A stretch of DNA of 64,000 nucleotides from Candidatus Gastranaerophilales bacterium (GCA_947626225.1 CANQRH010000004.1:1-64000), one strand, 5' to 3'; shown: positions 18,750-28,898, counted from the stretch's first letter. Numbers and translations: made by a program. The notes: generated from the letters alone by a model not told the origin.

Positions 18750-18872
18750 ACTGTTTATTTTAGCACAAAAGACAAAGTTTGTAACCTTACATATACTTTT
18801 GATTAGCGAATGAAAGAATAATAAAATAATCGGAAAGAAAGATTGATTCCCGTATCTTTTTGTTACAATTAT

Positions 18873-18900
18873 TTGAAGTTTTGAATATTTATGTTATTAT
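18873..18900 (+). promoter_or_regulatory. candidate promoter of efp-accB-accC
   Basis: TTGAAG (18873-18878), a 16-bp spacer and TATTAT (18895-18900). The predicted leader is about 30 nt and contains AAAGGGG before the efp ATG. Confidence 0.5.
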
Positions 18901-18936
18901 CAAATAAAAATTGGTACACATTAAAGGGGAATAAAT

Positions 18937-19494
18937 ATGATTTCAGTAAACGATTTAAAAACAGGCTTGACATTACAATTGGACAACGGGTTATGGTCTG
19001 TTGTTGAATTCTTACACGTAAAACCCGGCAAAGGCGCAGCTTTTGTCAGATCAAAATTGAAAAACGTAGAGACGGGGCAGGTTGTTGAAAAAACTTTCCG
19101 TGCAGGCGAAAAAGTTGCCAAAGCTATGCTTGACAGACGCGAGATGCAATATCTGTACAAAGAAGGCAATGAATACGTTATGATGGATAATGAAACTTAT
19201 GAACAGCTTCAAATTGCTGCCGACCAAATCGGTGACGGTATTAAATATCTTAAAGAAAATATGATTGTTCAGGTTTTGATGCACGATTCAAAAATTATCG
19301 GTATTGACCTTCCCGCACACGTAGTTCTGGAAGTTACGGATACTCCGCCTTCCGAAAAAGGCAACACCGCACAAGGCGGTACTAAACCTGCCACACTTGA
19401 AACAGGTGCGGTTGTTAACGTTCCGTTCTTCATCTCTAACGGAGATAAAATAAGAGTTGATACAAGAACAAACGAATATCTTGACAGAGCATAA
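18937..19494 (+). CDS. efp: translation elongation factor P
   Basis: EF-P rescues ribosomes stalled at polyproline. The 185-residue length is typical, with KOW-like domain I (1-64) and two OB domains. The loop that reaches the peptidyl-transferase centre is [10 protein letters not shown] (about 28-37), with a lysine at the position modified in many bacteria. No EpmA or other modification gene is in this window. AAAGGGG stands before the ATG. The efp-accB-accC order is seen in cyanobacteria and many Gram-positive bacteria. Confidence 0.97.
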   Translation: MISVNDLKTGLTLQLDNGLWSVVEFLHVKPGKGAAFVRSKLKNVETGQVVEKTFRAGEKVAKAMLDRREMQYLYKEGNEYVMMDNETYEQLQIAADQIGDGIKYLKENMIVQVLMHDSKIIGIDLPAHVVLEVTDTPPSEKGNTAQGGTKPATLETGAVVNVPFFISNGDKIRVDTRTNEYLDRA

Positions 19495-19522
19495 CATAAG
19501 TTCGTTTAAGAAAGGCAGAATA

Positions 19523-19948
19523 ATGAAATTTGATATTGAATATATTGAAAAATTAGCAAAAGTGCTTGCAGACAATGCTTTAACCGAAATTTCTCTTGAA
19601 GACGGCGAACAGGCTGTTACGTTGAGAAAAGATGTTATAGGTGTTGCGCCTGCTCCTGTATCTGTTCCGGCTGTTCAATCGGCTTTGGCGGAAAAGAAAG
19701 AAGAACCCAAAAAGGGCAGACCGTTGACCTCACCAATGGTAGGAACTTTCTATAAAGCTTCTTCTCCCGATGCAAAACCGTTCGTTGAAGTGGGACAGAC
19801 TATCAAAGAAGGGGATGTTGTTTGTATCGTTGAAGCTATGAAGCTTATGAACGAGATTGAAGCGGAATTTGGCGGTAAAATCGTTGAAATCTGCGTTGAA
19901 AACGGTCAGCCTGTCGAATTCGGACAAGTGCTGATGTATGTTGAATAG
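19523..19948 (+). CDS. accB: biotin carboxyl carrier protein of acetyl-CoA carboxylase
   Basis: Carries biotin between biotin carboxylase and carboxyltransferase in the first step of fatty-acid synthesis. The 141-residue protein has an N-terminal helical segment, a Pro/Ala-rich linker (about 45-75) and the biotinyl domain with VEAMKLMNE, where the Lys is biotinylated. The start is the ATG at 19523, with AAAGGCAG upstream; an in-frame start inside efp would not give a family-like N-terminus. accC follows after 17 bp. accA and accD are not in the window. Confidence 0.96.
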   Translation: MKFDIEYIEKLAKVLADNALTEISLEDGEQAVTLRKDVIGVAPAPVSVPAVQSALAEKKEEPKKGRPLTSPMVGTFYKASSPDAKPFVEVGQTIKEGDVVCIVEAMKLMNEIEAEFGGKIVEICVENGQPVEFGQVLMYVE

Positions 19949-19965
19949 GTTCTGAAGGTAGAAAA

Positions 19966-21315
19966 ATGTTTAGAAAAGTTTTAATTGCAAACCGCGGTGA
20001 AATTGCGGTAAGAATTATAAGAGCCTGCAGAGAATTAGGTATTCCCACCGTTGCTATTTACTCACAGGCGGATGCCAATTCGCTTCATGTCAGACTTGCA
20101 ACCGAGGCATACTGTATCGGCCCTGCTCAGAGTGCAAAAAGTTACCTGAGTATTCCGGCTATTATTTCCGCTGCAATTGTTTCGGGTGCCGATGCAATTC
20201 ATCCCGGCTACGGTTTTATGTCGGAAAGAGCCGATTTTGCCGAAATATGCGACAAGCACGGTATAAAATTTATCGGGCCGACAGCAGAGGCTATGCGCAA
20301 AATGGGTGACAAAGCCACCGCACGCAAAACTATGATTGAAAATGACGTTCCCGTCACGCCGGGAACAGGAATTTTGAAAACTCCCGAAGAAGTAAAAGAG
20401 TTTGCCAAAAAAGTGGGTTATCCGATTATACTTAAAGCTACGGCAGGCGGCGGCGGCAAGGGTATGAGAATTGTTCGCTCGGATGATGAAGTAGAAACCA
20501 ACATGAACCTGTGTCAGTCCGAAGCACAAAATTTCTTTGGCAACCCCGATGTTTATGCGGAAAAATTTCTTGAAAACCCGCGTCATATAGAAGTCCAGAT
20601 TCTCGGTGACAGCTTCGGAAACGTTGTTCATCTCGGTGAAAGAGATTGTTCTATTCAAAGACGACACCAGAAACTTCTTGAAGAAGCTCCTTCACCGGCT
20701 ATTGACGAAAATACCCGTAAAGAGATGGGAGCAGCTGCGGTTAGAGCCGCTAAAGCCATTAACTACGAAGGTGCCGGCACTTGTGAATTTCTGCTTGACC
20801 ATGACGGAAAATGGTATTTTATGGAAATGAATACGAGAATTCAGGTTGAACACTGTGTTACGGAGATGATTTCCAATGTCGATTTGGTCAGAGAACAAAT
20901 TCTGATTGCTTCCGGTGAAAAACTTGATTTTACGCAAGATGATATTATTTTGAGAGGTCATGCTATTGAATGCCGTATCAATGCGGAAAATCCGGAAAAA
21001 GATTTTATGCCAAACCCCGGGCAAATAACGGGATATGTTACTCCGGGCGGTTTCGGTGTCAGGGTTGATTCCCATGCTTATCAGGATTACACAATTCCGC
21101 CGTATTATGACAGTATGATAGGAAAACTTATTTGCTGGGGCAGGACGCGTAACGAAGCGAGACGCAGAATGTATCGGGCTTTAAAAGAATACGTTATAAC
21201 CGGTGTTGAGACAACTATTCCTTTCCATCAGGAAATTATTGAAGATTCCGTGTTTATGAGCGGTAATTTTAATACCGGTTTTATCGAAGATTTTTATAAA
21301 AGAGCCGGAAAATAG
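19966..21315 (+). CDS. accC: acetyl-CoA carboxylase biotin carboxylase subunit
   Basis: ATP-dependent carboxylation of the biotin on AccB. The 449-residue protein begins [18 protein letters not shown] and contains the ATP-grasp glycine-rich loop [12 protein letters not shown] (about 161-172), the HIEVQILGD strand, [12 protein letters not shown] and the catalytic MNTRIQVEH motif. The length is standard. GAAGGTAG precedes the ATG. It is immediately followed by a DNA glycosylase gene 1 bp after the stop, so that gene is likely carried on the same transcript. Confidence 0.97.
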   Translation: MFRKVLIANRGEIAVRIIRACRELGIPTVAIYSQADANSLHVRLATEAYCIGPAQSAKSYLSIPAIISAAIVSGADAIHPGYGFMSERADFAEICDKHGIKFIGPTAEAMRKMGDKATARKTMIENDVPVTPGTGILKTPEEVKEFAKKVGYPIILKATAGGGGKGMRIVRSDDEVETNMNLCQSEAQNFFGNPDVYAEKFLENPRHIEVQILGDSFGNVVHLGERDCSIQRRHQKLLEEAPSPAIDENTRKEMGAAAVRAAKAINYEGAGTCEFLLDHDGKWYFMEMNTRIQVEHCVTEMISNVDLVREQILIASGEKLDFTQDDIILRGHAIECRINAENPEKDFMPNPGQITGYVTPGGFGVRVDSHAYQDYTIPPYYDSMIGKLICWGRTRNEARRRMYRALKEYVITGVETTIPFHQEIIEDSVFMSGNFNTGFIEDFYKRAGK

Positions 21316-21316
21316 T

Positions 21317-21811
21317 ATGTCTGAATGCAGAAGTTTCCCTTATGTTATATCGGATAATTCGGAAATATTAATTCTGGGTTCAATGCCAGGTATAAAATCT
21401 CTTGAAATGCAGCAGTATTATGCGCACCCGCAAAACCGATTTTGGAAGGTTATGGGACATCTTTGCAAAAATAAAAGTTTGCATACGCTTGATTATGAAA
21501 CGCGTCTGAAAACATTGACAAATAACGGTTTTGCACTTTGGGATGTTCTGAAATACTGCAAAAGAGAAGGAAGCCTCGACACTTCCATAAAAAACGAAAA
21601 ACCTAATGATATTGATAAACTTTTAAAACAGTATCCTAAAATAAAAAGAATTGTTTTGAACGGTAATAAAGCGTTTATGTCGTTTAAGAAATATTTTCCG
21701 AAGATTTATTCAACCTACGAGTGTTTTATATTGCCATCTACCAGTCCTGCAAATGCAAGGTTTACAATAACGCAATTGCTGGAGCAATGGGAAAAAATTT
21801 GTTTAGCTTGA
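21317..21811 (+). CDS. hypoxanthine/uracil-DNA glycosylase (UDG family 6, HDG)
   Basis: Removes deaminated bases, chiefly hypoxanthine in characterised family-6 enzymes. The 164-residue protein shows LILGSMPGIKSLEMQQYYA (about 16-34) with the family motif LGSMPG, HPQNRFWKVMG just after, and the C-terminal catalytic-loop motif LPSTSPANARF. It follows accC by one base, so its expression probably depends on the fatty-acid operon. A second, unrelated glycosylase lies at 58.4 kb. Confidence 0.88.
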   Translation: MSECRSFPYVISDNSEILILGSMPGIKSLEMQQYYAHPQNRFWKVMGHLCKNKSLHTLDYETRLKTLTNNGFALWDVLKYCKREGSLDTSIKNEKPNDIDKLLKQYPKIKRIVLNGNKAFMSFKKYFPKIYSTYECFILPSTSPANARFTITQLLEQWEKICLA

Positions 21812-21835
21812 AAAATTAAAAATATAGTTTATAAT
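21808..21835 (+). promoter_or_regulatory. promoter of the G-tract prepilin gene
   Basis: TTGAAA (21808-21813), a 16-bp spacer and TATAAT (21830-21835), overlapping the end of the glycosylase gene. The leader is about 25 nt. Confidence 0.6.
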
Positions 21836-21866
21836 AGAGGAGTAATTTATTAAGAAAGGAAGCGTT

Positions 21867-22581
21867 ATGAAAAAATCAGAGATTGGCAAGCTTTATGGGG
21901 GGGGGGCATAGTAACCATCCTTCCTTAATTTCAAGATTCAAACCGGGTTTCACTTTAGCGGAAACCCTAATCACTTTAAGCATAATCGGGGTTGTTGCGG
22001 CACTGACTATGCCTGTTATGGTTAATAAATATCATAAATCTGTTGCCGAAACAAGAATTACTAAATTTTACAGTATTATGAACAATGCTATAAGAATGGC
22101 AGAAATTGATTACGGTCCGCAAGATACTTGGACGGATTATTACGAAAACAGTGAATTTGATGACGATCACAATACATTATATGAAAAAGGAGAAAAATAT
22201 GATGCTCATATAAACAAATACTTTGCACCATATTTGAAAATAGTCGGTTCGGAAGAAATTAGAAATGTTGGGACTCCTCAAAAAGTATATTATTTAAGTG
22301 ACGGTACTGCATTTAGTTTTAATTTGCATGAAAACAGAGAAATTAATTTTTTCCCGTTTGGTAATCCAAAAAAATGTTTGGCATCTGCTAAACGGTCGCG
22401 TTGTAGTTTTTGTTTTGCTTTCTTACCGACAGGAGGTCTGCTTGAATATAAATACAATTTCAGTAACGGTATGCAGCCTGCTTTACTCATGTGGGACGGG
22501 AAAGAAGAAAATCTGCCATGTTTAAAAAAAGCACAATTTAACGGGTGGAAATTTCCTGATGATTGCAATCCATGGAAATAA
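21867..22581 (+). CDS. type IV pilin-like prepilin, apparently out of frame at a G10 tract (phase-variable candidate)
   Basis: The mature part has the prepilin cleavage and helix motif PGFTLAETLITLSIIGVV, then a globular domain with Cys residues. It closely resembles the prepilin at 54.7 kb (FYSxMNxAxxxxExDxGPQDTW in both). The best start is the ATG at 21867, preceded by AAAGGAAG, reading MKKSEIGKLYGG. With the ten G present (21897-21906) this frame meets TAG at 21909. With nine (or twelve) G it reads straight into HSNHPSLISRFKPGFTLAE. The in-frame ATG at 21895 and TTG at 21883 have no ribosome site. As sequenced the gene is probably off or poorly expressed. A homopolymer sequencing error is the alternative. 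Confidence 0.8.
21897..21906 (+). repeat. homopolymeric G10 tract within a 5' coding region
   Basis: Ten consecutive G in an otherwise AT-rich genome, located ten codons after a well-placed start codon. Slipped-strand mispairing would switch the downstream prepilin frame. Confidence 0.9.
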
Positions 22582-22610
22582 AAAAGGCGGGATTGAAATC
22601 CCGCCTTTTT
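22581..22610. terminator. bidirectional rho-independent terminator
   Basis: A perfect 13-bp stem (AAAAAGGCGGGAT / ATCCCGCCTTTTT) with a TGAA loop. It has T runs in both directions, between the convergent prepilin and nifJ genes. Confidence 0.92.
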
Positions 22611-22625
22611 ATTATTGTAGAAGGC

Positions 22626-25600
22626 TTATTTAACCAATTCGCCTACAGCTTTGAACATTGCCATACGATTTGCGGCATCTTGTTCAGCTTGAGTGTACAG
22701 AGCTTCTGCAGCTTCTGGGTTCGTTTTCAATAATGATTTGTAACGTCCTTCCGATCTGATGAAGTCCTGATAGTTTTCTTTCGGTTCTTTCGCATCCCAG
22801 CTGAACGGTTGTTCATTTGCGGGATTGTATCTGTAAAGCGGATAGTATCCTGCTTCAACCGCACGTTTTTGTTCGGTCTGAGTTTTACTCATATCGATAC
22901 CGTGCGCGATACAAGGTGCATAAGCAAAGATTATTGACGGCCCGTCATAAGCTTCAGCTTCCTGGAATGCTTTAAGAGTTTGACCTCTGTCAGCACCGAG
23001 TGCTACTGATGCTACATATACATAGCCGTAAGACATACTCATCAAGCCCATATTTTTCTTATATGTTCTTTTTCCGCCTGTTGCAAATTTTGCGACAGCA
23101 CCTGTCGGTGTTGATTTGGATGCCTGACCGCCGGTATTTGAGTAAACTTCGGTGTCAAGTACGAGGATATTAACGTTTCTGTTCTGAGCAAGAACGTGGT
23201 CAATACCGCCGTAGCCGATATCGTTTGCCCATCCGTCACCGCCTATTATCCAGATTGATTTATCGGTGAAGTAGTCTTGAAGTTCTCTAACCTTAGCAAC
23301 ATTGGGGCAGCCGCAGTCTGCGTATTTTGCAAGAACTTCTTTTGCTTTGTTTTGTGCATTTACAGCTTCATCTGTTTTTGAGTTATCCCAATGAGAAAGT
23401 GCTTCCGTTAAAGCATCTTTAAGATCTGACGGAGCTTTTTCATCGGAGATAACTTTTTCGGCATAATCTTTTAATGTTTTTCTGTTGGAATCAACAGCCA
23501 ATCTCATACCGAAACCGAATTCCGCATTATCTTCAAACAAGGAGTTTGCCCATGCGGGACCTCTGCCTTCTTTGTTTTTAGTGTAGGGAATTGTCGGGAA
23601 TGTGCCGGAATAGATTGAAGAACAACCTGTTGCGTTTGCAACGATTGCATTTTCGCCGAACAGTTGTGAAACAAGTTTTACATAAGGAGTTTCACCGCAT
23701 CCTGCGCAAGCGCCCGAAAATTCAAACAACGGTTTTCTGAGCATTGCACCTTTAATTGTTTTTGTAGTGTTTTTGCCCATTACGTTGTCCGGAAGTTCGT
23801 TAAAGAATTTCTCGTTAACGGATTCGCAGAGTTCTTCTTCTTTTTCAAGTGTTGACCAGGTAAGAGCCTGTTTTTCAGGATTTTTGTTTGCGGGACACTG
23901 ATCAACGCAAACTCCGCATCCGGTACAATCTTTGCAGTATACCTGAACTTTGAATTTCTCTCCGTCACCCGGTCTTGCATCAATTGTTGTAAAGTTTGCG
24001 GGAGCATCTTTCAAGTTATCAGCTTCAATCAATTTTGTTCTGATTGCTGCGTGAGGACATGCTGATGCGCAAATTCCGCACTGAATACAGTTTTGAGAAT
24101 TCCAATGAGGAACGCGCGGAGCAATACCGCGTTTTTCAAGGCAAGCTGTTCCTGTCGGAATTACACCGTCATTTGACATTGCGGAAACAGGTATATCGTC
24201 GCCTTTCAATCTCATTGAAGGTTCAATAATTTTCTTAGCAAATTCCGATGCATCATCGGGGATGAGTTTAACATCATTTGCCGAGCAAACACCTGACAGT
24301 GATGACGGAACGGTAACTTCTTCCGTTGCGTTAACCGCGGCATCAATCAATGCAAGGTTCATATTAACAACATCGTCACCTTTTTTCTTAAAGGTTTTCT
24401 TAGTCATTTCTCTCATACCTTCAAGAGCCTGTTCAAACGGAATAATGCCGGATACTTTGAAGTATGCAACCATCATAACGGTGTTTGCACCTTTACCGCG
24501 AAGTCCGGGCTGTTCTTTGATAAGTTTTTCCGCATCAACATTGTAGAATTTGATTTTGTTGTTAATGATTGTTTCCTGCATTTCTCTTGTTAAATGAGAG
24601 AATGCTTCATCTTTTGACCACGGGCTGTTGAGAAGGAATGTACCGCCTTCTTTAATGCCTCTGAGCATATCGTATCTGCCGATATATGCGTGAGCCGAGC
24701 AGGATACGAAATCAGGCGCGGTGATAAGATAAGTTGATTTAATCGGTTTATCGCCGAATCTCAAGTGAGAAACGGTTACGCCGAAAGATTTTTTCGAGTC
24801 ATAAGCAAAGTATGCCTGAGCATCTTTGTTTGTATACTGACCGATAATCTTAATCGAGTTTTTATTAGCACCTACGGTACCGTCGGAACCTAAACCCCAG
24901 AACATACAGTTTGTCGTACCTTCGGGTTCGGTTACGATGTGTTCGTCAACTTTTAAGGATTTATGTGTAACATCGTCTTCTATACCTACGGTAAAACCGT
25001 GGAATCCGTTATTTTCAAGATGTTTATAAATAGCCAGAACCATTGACGGAGTAAATTCTTTAGAAGATAAACCGTATCTTCCGCCGATTACTTTGACATC
25101 TTTGTTTGCTATTGCTGCTACAACATCAAGGTATAAAGGTTCACCGATTGAACCGGGTTCTTTGGTTCTGTCAAGAACTGCAATACGTTTAACCGATTTA
25201 GGTAATGTATCGTTGAAACGTTTTACATCAAACGGTCTGTAAAGTCTTACTTTTACCAAACCGTATTTTTTACCGCGTTTGTTGTTCAAGTATTCAATAG
25301 TTTCTTCAATAGTTTCGCAGGAAGAACCTATCGCAACGATAACATCTGTTGCATCGGGTGCGCCGACATAATCAAACGGATGATACTGTCTGCCCGTTAC
25401 TTTTGCAACTTTGTCCATGTATTCCTGAACGATATCGGGAACGGCTTCGTAGTATTTGTTAACCGTTTCACGGCCTTGGAAATACACATCGGTGTTTTGT
25501 GCGCCGACTTTACATACCGGAGCTTCTGGACGCAATGCACGATTTCTGAATTCTTCAATATATTTCGGTTCTACCAATTTTGCAATATCTTCGTAAGAGA

Positions 25601-26150
25601 TTTCTTCAATTTTGTGAACTTCATGTGATGTTCTGAAACCGTCGAAGAACTGCAGGAACGGGACTTTTGCTTTGTATGTTGAAAGATGTGCAACTAAAGC
25701 CATATCCATTTCTTCCTGAACGGAGTTTGCAGCGAGCATTGCATAGCCTGTGTTACGGCATCCCATAACGTCCGTATGGTCACCGAAGATTGCCAATGAC
25801 TGTGCAGCCAATGCACGTGCCGAAACATGGATTACGTGCGGAAGCATTTCACCCGCAACTTTATGCATAACAGGAATCATTAATAATAACCCTTGAGATG
25901 CTGTGTAGGTAGAAGTCAGTGAACCTGCAGCCAATGAACCGTGTACCGCACCTGCAGCACCTGCTTCCGATTGCATTTCGGCTACTTTAACTTCTTCACC
26001 CCAGATATTTTTCTTGTGTTGTGATGCCCATTCATCAACCCATTCACCCATTGTGGATGAAGGTGTGATAGGATAAATTGCCGACACTTCAGACAGCGCA
26101 TAAGCTACATGTGCGGCAGCGTAGTTTCCGTCTACTGTTATTGTGGACAT
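22626..26150 (-). CDS. nifJ: pyruvate:ferredoxin (flavodoxin) oxidoreductase
   Basis: Anaerobic oxidation of pyruvate and CoA to acetyl-CoA and CO2 with reduction of ferredoxin. The single 1,174-residue chain holds the N-terminal pyruvate-binding domain (YPITPSSTMGE), the transketolase-C-like and gamma domains, two 4Fe-4S motifs (CIQCGICASACPHA and CKDCTGCGVCVDQCPANK), and the C-terminal TPP domain (ACAGCGETPY, GDGWANDIGYGGIDHV) with further Cys for the proximal cluster. The ATG at 26150 is preceded by a full AAGGAGGT ribosome site, far better than any upstream in-frame codon. It is a central marker of fermentative, anaerobic metabolism. Confidence 0.98.
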   Translation of the reverse strand: MSTITVDGNYAAAHVAYALSEVSAIYPITPSSTMGEWVDEWASQHKKNIWGEEVKVAEMQSEAGAAGAVHGSLAAGSLTSTYTASQGLLLMIPVMHKVAGEMLPHVIHVSARALAAQSLAIFGDHTDVMGCRNTGYAMLAANSVQEEMDMALVAHLSTYKAKVPFLQFFDGFRTSHEVHKIEEISYEDIAKLVEPKYIEEFRNRALRPEAPVCKVGAQNTDVYFQGRETVNKYYEAVPDIVQEYMDKVAKVTGRQYHPFDYVGAPDATDVIVAIGSSCETIEETIEYLNNKRGKKYGLVKVRLYRPFDVKRFNDTLPKSVKRIAVLDRTKEPGSIGEPLYLDVVAAIANKDVKVIGGRYGLSSKEFTPSMVLAIYKHLENNGFHGFTVGIEDDVTHKSLKVDEHIVTEPEGTTNCMFWGLGSDGTVGANKNSIKIIGQYTNKDAQAYFAYDSKKSFGVTVSHLRFGDKPIKSTYLITAPDFVSCSAHAYIGRYDMLRGIKEGGTFLLNSPWSKDEAFSHLTREMQETIINNKIKFYNVDAEKLIKEQPGLRGKGANTVMMVAYFKVSGIIPFEQALEGMREMTKKTFKKKGDDVVNMNLALIDAAVNATEEVTVPSSLSGVCSANDVKLIPDDASEFAKKIIEPSMRLKGDDIPVSAMSNDGVIPTGTACLEKRGIAPRVPHWNSQNCIQCGICASACPHAAIRTKLIEADNLKDAPANFTTIDARPGDGEKFKVQVYCKDCTGCGVCVDQCPANKNPEKQALTWSTLEKEEELCESVNEKFFNELPDNVMGKNTTKTIKGAMLRKPLFEFSGACAGCGETPYVKLVSQLFGENAIVANATGCSSIYSGTFPTIPYTKNKEGRGPAWANSLFEDNAEFGFGMRLAVDSNRKTLKDYAEKVISDEKAPSDLKDALTEALSHWDNSKTDEAVNAQNKAKEVLAKYADCGCPNVAKVRELQDYFTDKSIWIIGGDGWANDIGYGGIDHVLAQNRNVNILVLDTEVYSNTGGQASKSTPTGAVAKFATGGKRTYKKNMGLMSMSYGYVYVASVALGADRGQTLKAFQEAEAYDGPSIIFAYAPCIAHGIDMSKTQTEQKRAVEAGYYPLYRYNPANEQPFSWDAKEPKENYQDFIRSEGRYKSLLKTNPEAAEALYTQAEQDAANRMAMFKAVGELVK

Positions 26151-26325
26151 AAAATTAACCTCCTTATTTAATACGCTATTTTTAATACGACAATATTTTA
26201 ATACAAACAAATTTGAATTACAAAAAAATGTTAATGTAAATTAATGTTACAATTTCGCATATAAATTTCGGATTATGGTAAATTTTTTAATCGGTTATTA
26301 TTTATTTATGGTAGGAAGGTGTAAT

Positions 26326-27528
26326 GTGAATATTCAACCGATAACTTTTAAAATCCCATCGTGTTCAAAAAGTTTAGATAATGTGCATAGCAGTAATGTT
26401 ATACATTCGAATCTGAAACCTTTGAATGCGGATACGATTTCTTTCAGCGGCGGATACGCAAGAGTCGGAAATACATTAGCCGATCATATGGAAGCCAGTC
26501 TTGCCGCTCAAACTCCGCGTTTGAAACGTATTGCAACAACTTACCTTGATGTTTTGGAGTCTGTTGTAAACAAATTGAAAGAATTCGGATTTTCAATGGA
26601 CAGAGTTTATTGTGAAAAACATCCGGTTAAATCACCCGAATCTTATACAAGTAAAATCGTTCGTTCGGGCAAATTTAAGGTTCCCGATACAATCAGAGCA
26701 ACTATATATTGCAATGACCTTTATGATTTAGAGAAACTAAACAAATATCTTCTTCCCGAAATGGAGCAGCGCGGTTATGTAGTTGCAAAAACCGAGATGT
26801 CAATGAAAGAGCTGATAAAAAGAGGATACAAGCCTACCGCTTATGAGGCGGAAAAATCGAATAATATTTTCATGAATATTCCCGATTTGGATATCAGGCT
26901 TGAAAATGCAGCAGAACAAGTTAATAAATTAGATCCTCAGTATCGTTATTGTATCGGTACACCGCAAAAATCGGGATACGAAGACATTCAAATACGGTTT
27001 GTTAGAGATTTTGATAAAAAGAAAAGCCCTATTCAGCATGAACTTATTGTCCTTTTCGGTCCCGAATATTCATCTGCCAAACATCAGGAATATGAATATG
27101 TTTATAAATATATAAGAGACTTTGAAAAATTACATACAAATTTCAATGATAATACTATGAACGGCAAAAAAGCAAATCGTTATATTGCCTTAATTAAACA
27201 GATGTTCACGGGCAAAGTGTCCGAAAAATTGTTCCTGAACGCAAAAAATAAAGATTTGTATGGTATTAATGATGAACTTCCGATAACTTTTGCCGAAATT
27301 GACCAAAAATTGCTTAAAAGTTATTTCGGGGGATTGAAAGAATGTTTGAATAATTCATATATTGAAGCAAAAAAAGCTGCTGCCCCAATGCACTTAAAAC
27401 GTACGCTGGCTAAAAATGTCAAGGAAGATTTGAGAACATTATCCGAAATGCAGGAAGGTTTATCTAAAACAATGGAAAGATATAACTACGAAAATGATTT
27501 AAAAAATCTGTTAAATACTGATAAATGA
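26326..27528 (+). CDS. uncharacterised protein with possible RelA/SpoT-like nucleotidyltransferase fold
   Basis: A 400-residue protein I do not recognise with certainty. After a low-complexity N-terminus (NIQPITFK ... ISFSGG) comes a helix-rich part. The block KSPESYTSKIVRSGKFKVPD, followed by TIRATIYC, recalls the (R/K)xK...SxxxK...xDxxGxRI pattern of (p)ppGpp synthetases. Later, SGYEDIQIRF and IQHELIVLFGPEYSSAKH recall the GYRSxH and ExQ(I/L)R-type segments. These are weak resemblances and key catalytic residues are not all matched. The GTG at 26326 is preferred because GGAAGG lies seven bases before it. The 3' end overlaps the convergent methylase by 18 bp. Confidence 0.7.
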   Translation: MNIQPITFKIPSCSKSLDNVHSSNVIHSNLKPLNADTISFSGGYARVGNTLADHMEASLAAQTPRLKRIATTYLDVLESVVNKLKEFGFSMDRVYCEKHPVKSPESYTSKIVRSGKFKVPDTIRATIYCNDLYDLEKLNKYLLPEMEQRGYVVAKTEMSMKELIKRGYKPTAYEAEKSNNIFMNIPDLDIRLENAAEQVNKLDPQYRYCIGTPQKSGYEDIQIRFVRDFDKKKSPIQHELIVLFGPEYSSAKHQEYEYVYKYIRDFEKLHTNFNDNTMNGKKANRYIALIKQMFTGKVSEKLFLNAKNKDLYGINDELPITFAEIDQKLLKSYFGGLKECLNNSYIEAKKAAAPMHLKRTLAKNVKEDLRTLSEMQEGLSKTMERYNYENDLKNLLNTDK

Positions 27529-28842
27529 TACGTTTTCAATGTGATAAGTATGGCAGAACATGTCAAACGGCTGTATACTTTCCACTTTACATCCCTTTTC
27601 GCGTAAATATTTCAAATCACGCGCAAGCGTTGCGGGATTACAGCTTACATAAATAATTTTACTTTTTGTATGAGCTAATATTTCGTCCAAAACTTCCTTT
27701 GTACAGCCCTTTCTCGGCGGATCGAGAATTGTTATGTCAAATTTTTTCCTGATGGATTTCAAATATTTTTCCGTATCCTGTGCGAAAAGTTCTACGTTGT
27801 TTATGTTATTTGTTTTTAAAACTTCTTTAGCTTTTTCAATTGAAACATTGTTTTCTTCAACGCTGGTAACTTTTAATGAAACATCGCTTACCGTAATGCC
27901 GAAAGCCGCTATCCCTGCGTAAGCATCTAAAACTGTCGGATTTTTATATTTTGCGACTTCGTCTTTTACATATTTAAAAATATTTTCCGCACTCAAAGGG
28001 TTAACCTGAAAAAATGTATCAGCACCGATTTTAAAAATTTTATTGAGAATTTTTTCTTCTATATAATCTTTCCCGCAAACACATTCGGTAACTTTGCCTA
28101 AAATGATATTACTTTTTTGTGTATTAAGATTTATACAAATTCCGGTTGTCTGTTCAAAATTGTTGTATATAGCTTCCGCAAATTTTTTTATATTTTCTGA
28201 TATTTTTTTTGAATTTATGACAAGCGTCACAAGATTTTCTTTTGAATATTCACTGTATCTGATTACTACATGGCGTAATTGCCCGCCGTGTGTCTTTTCA
28301 TCATAGCCCGTAATGTTAAATTCAGGAGCTTTTTCTCTTATGAATTCAATAATTTTGTCGCAAATTTCCGGTTGAATGGGACAATATTTTATATTGACAC
28401 ATTCGTGGCTTCGGGGTTTATAATATCCTGCAATCAGTCTGCCGGAAGGTTTTTGGGTAATCGGATACTGAACTTTATGCCTGTAACTTTTGATTTTGGG
28501 TGATGGTACAGGCTTTGGAATTTCAATATTAATTCCGCCGATTTTTCTCATTGCATCTTGCACTATTTGTCTTTTTAACTCAAGTTGATATTCGTAATCA
28601 ATAAACTGTATTTGGCAGGAACCGCAAACTTTCTGCATAGGACAGAACGGCTCGGTTCTGTGTGCGGAAGGCTTAATTATTTCTAAAACTTTTGCATAAG
28701 CATAATTTCTGCAGTTTTTTGTTCGTTCGATTTTTACTACATCATCAGGACAGGTGTTTTCCACAAAAATGACCATTCCGTCATTTCGTGCAATACCGTA
28801 TCCGAGGTTTGAAAATCCTTCTATTTTAACAACTTCCTGCAT
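27511..28842 (-). CDS. rlmD: 23S rRNA m5U methyltransferase, RumA/RlmD family
   Basis: SAM-dependent C5-methylation of uridine in 23S rRNA. The 443-residue protein starts with a TRAM domain (1-60), followed by a 4Fe-4S motif with Cys in FCPMQKVCGSCQ and a later CPI Cys near 157. The Rossmann domain has LDAYAGIAAFGI (motif I), ILDPPRKGC and the catalytic VSCNPATLARDLKYL near the end. RlmC, RlmD and RlmCD cannot be separated by eye, so the target uridine is uncertain. The ATG is at 28842. The gene is convergent and overlapping with the preceding one. Confidence 0.9.
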   Translation of the reverse strand: MQEVVKIEGFSNLGYGIARNDGMVIFVENTCPDDVVKIERTKNCRNYAYAKVLEIIKPSAHRTEPFCPMQKVCGSCQIQFIDYEYQLELKRQIVQDAMRKIGGINIEIPKPVPSPKIKSYRHKVQYPITQKPSGRLIAGYYKPRSHECVNIKYCPIQPEICDKIIEFIREKAPEFNITGYDEKTHGGQLRHVVIRYSEYSKENLVTLVINSKKISENIKKFAEAIYNNFEQTTGICINLNTQKSNIILGKVTECVCGKDYIEEKILNKIFKIGADTFFQVNPLSAENIFKYVKDEVAKYKNPTVLDAYAGIAAFGITVSDVSLKVTSVEENNVSIEKAKEVLKTNNINNVELFAQDTEKYLKSIRKKFDITILDPPRKGCTKEVLDEILAHTKSKIIYVSCNPATLARDLKYLREKGCKVESIQPFDMFCHTYHIENVSFISI

Positions 28843-28898
28843 AAGAAAATGATATCATAAAATTTGTGGTATAATTAATTTTGCGAAAGGAGTTTAAT

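Noticed and set aside
23780-24007. Reading frames opposite to or shifted within nifJ and other long genes
   Set aside because: They lie wholly inside strongly supported genes, lack ribosome sites and show no domain.
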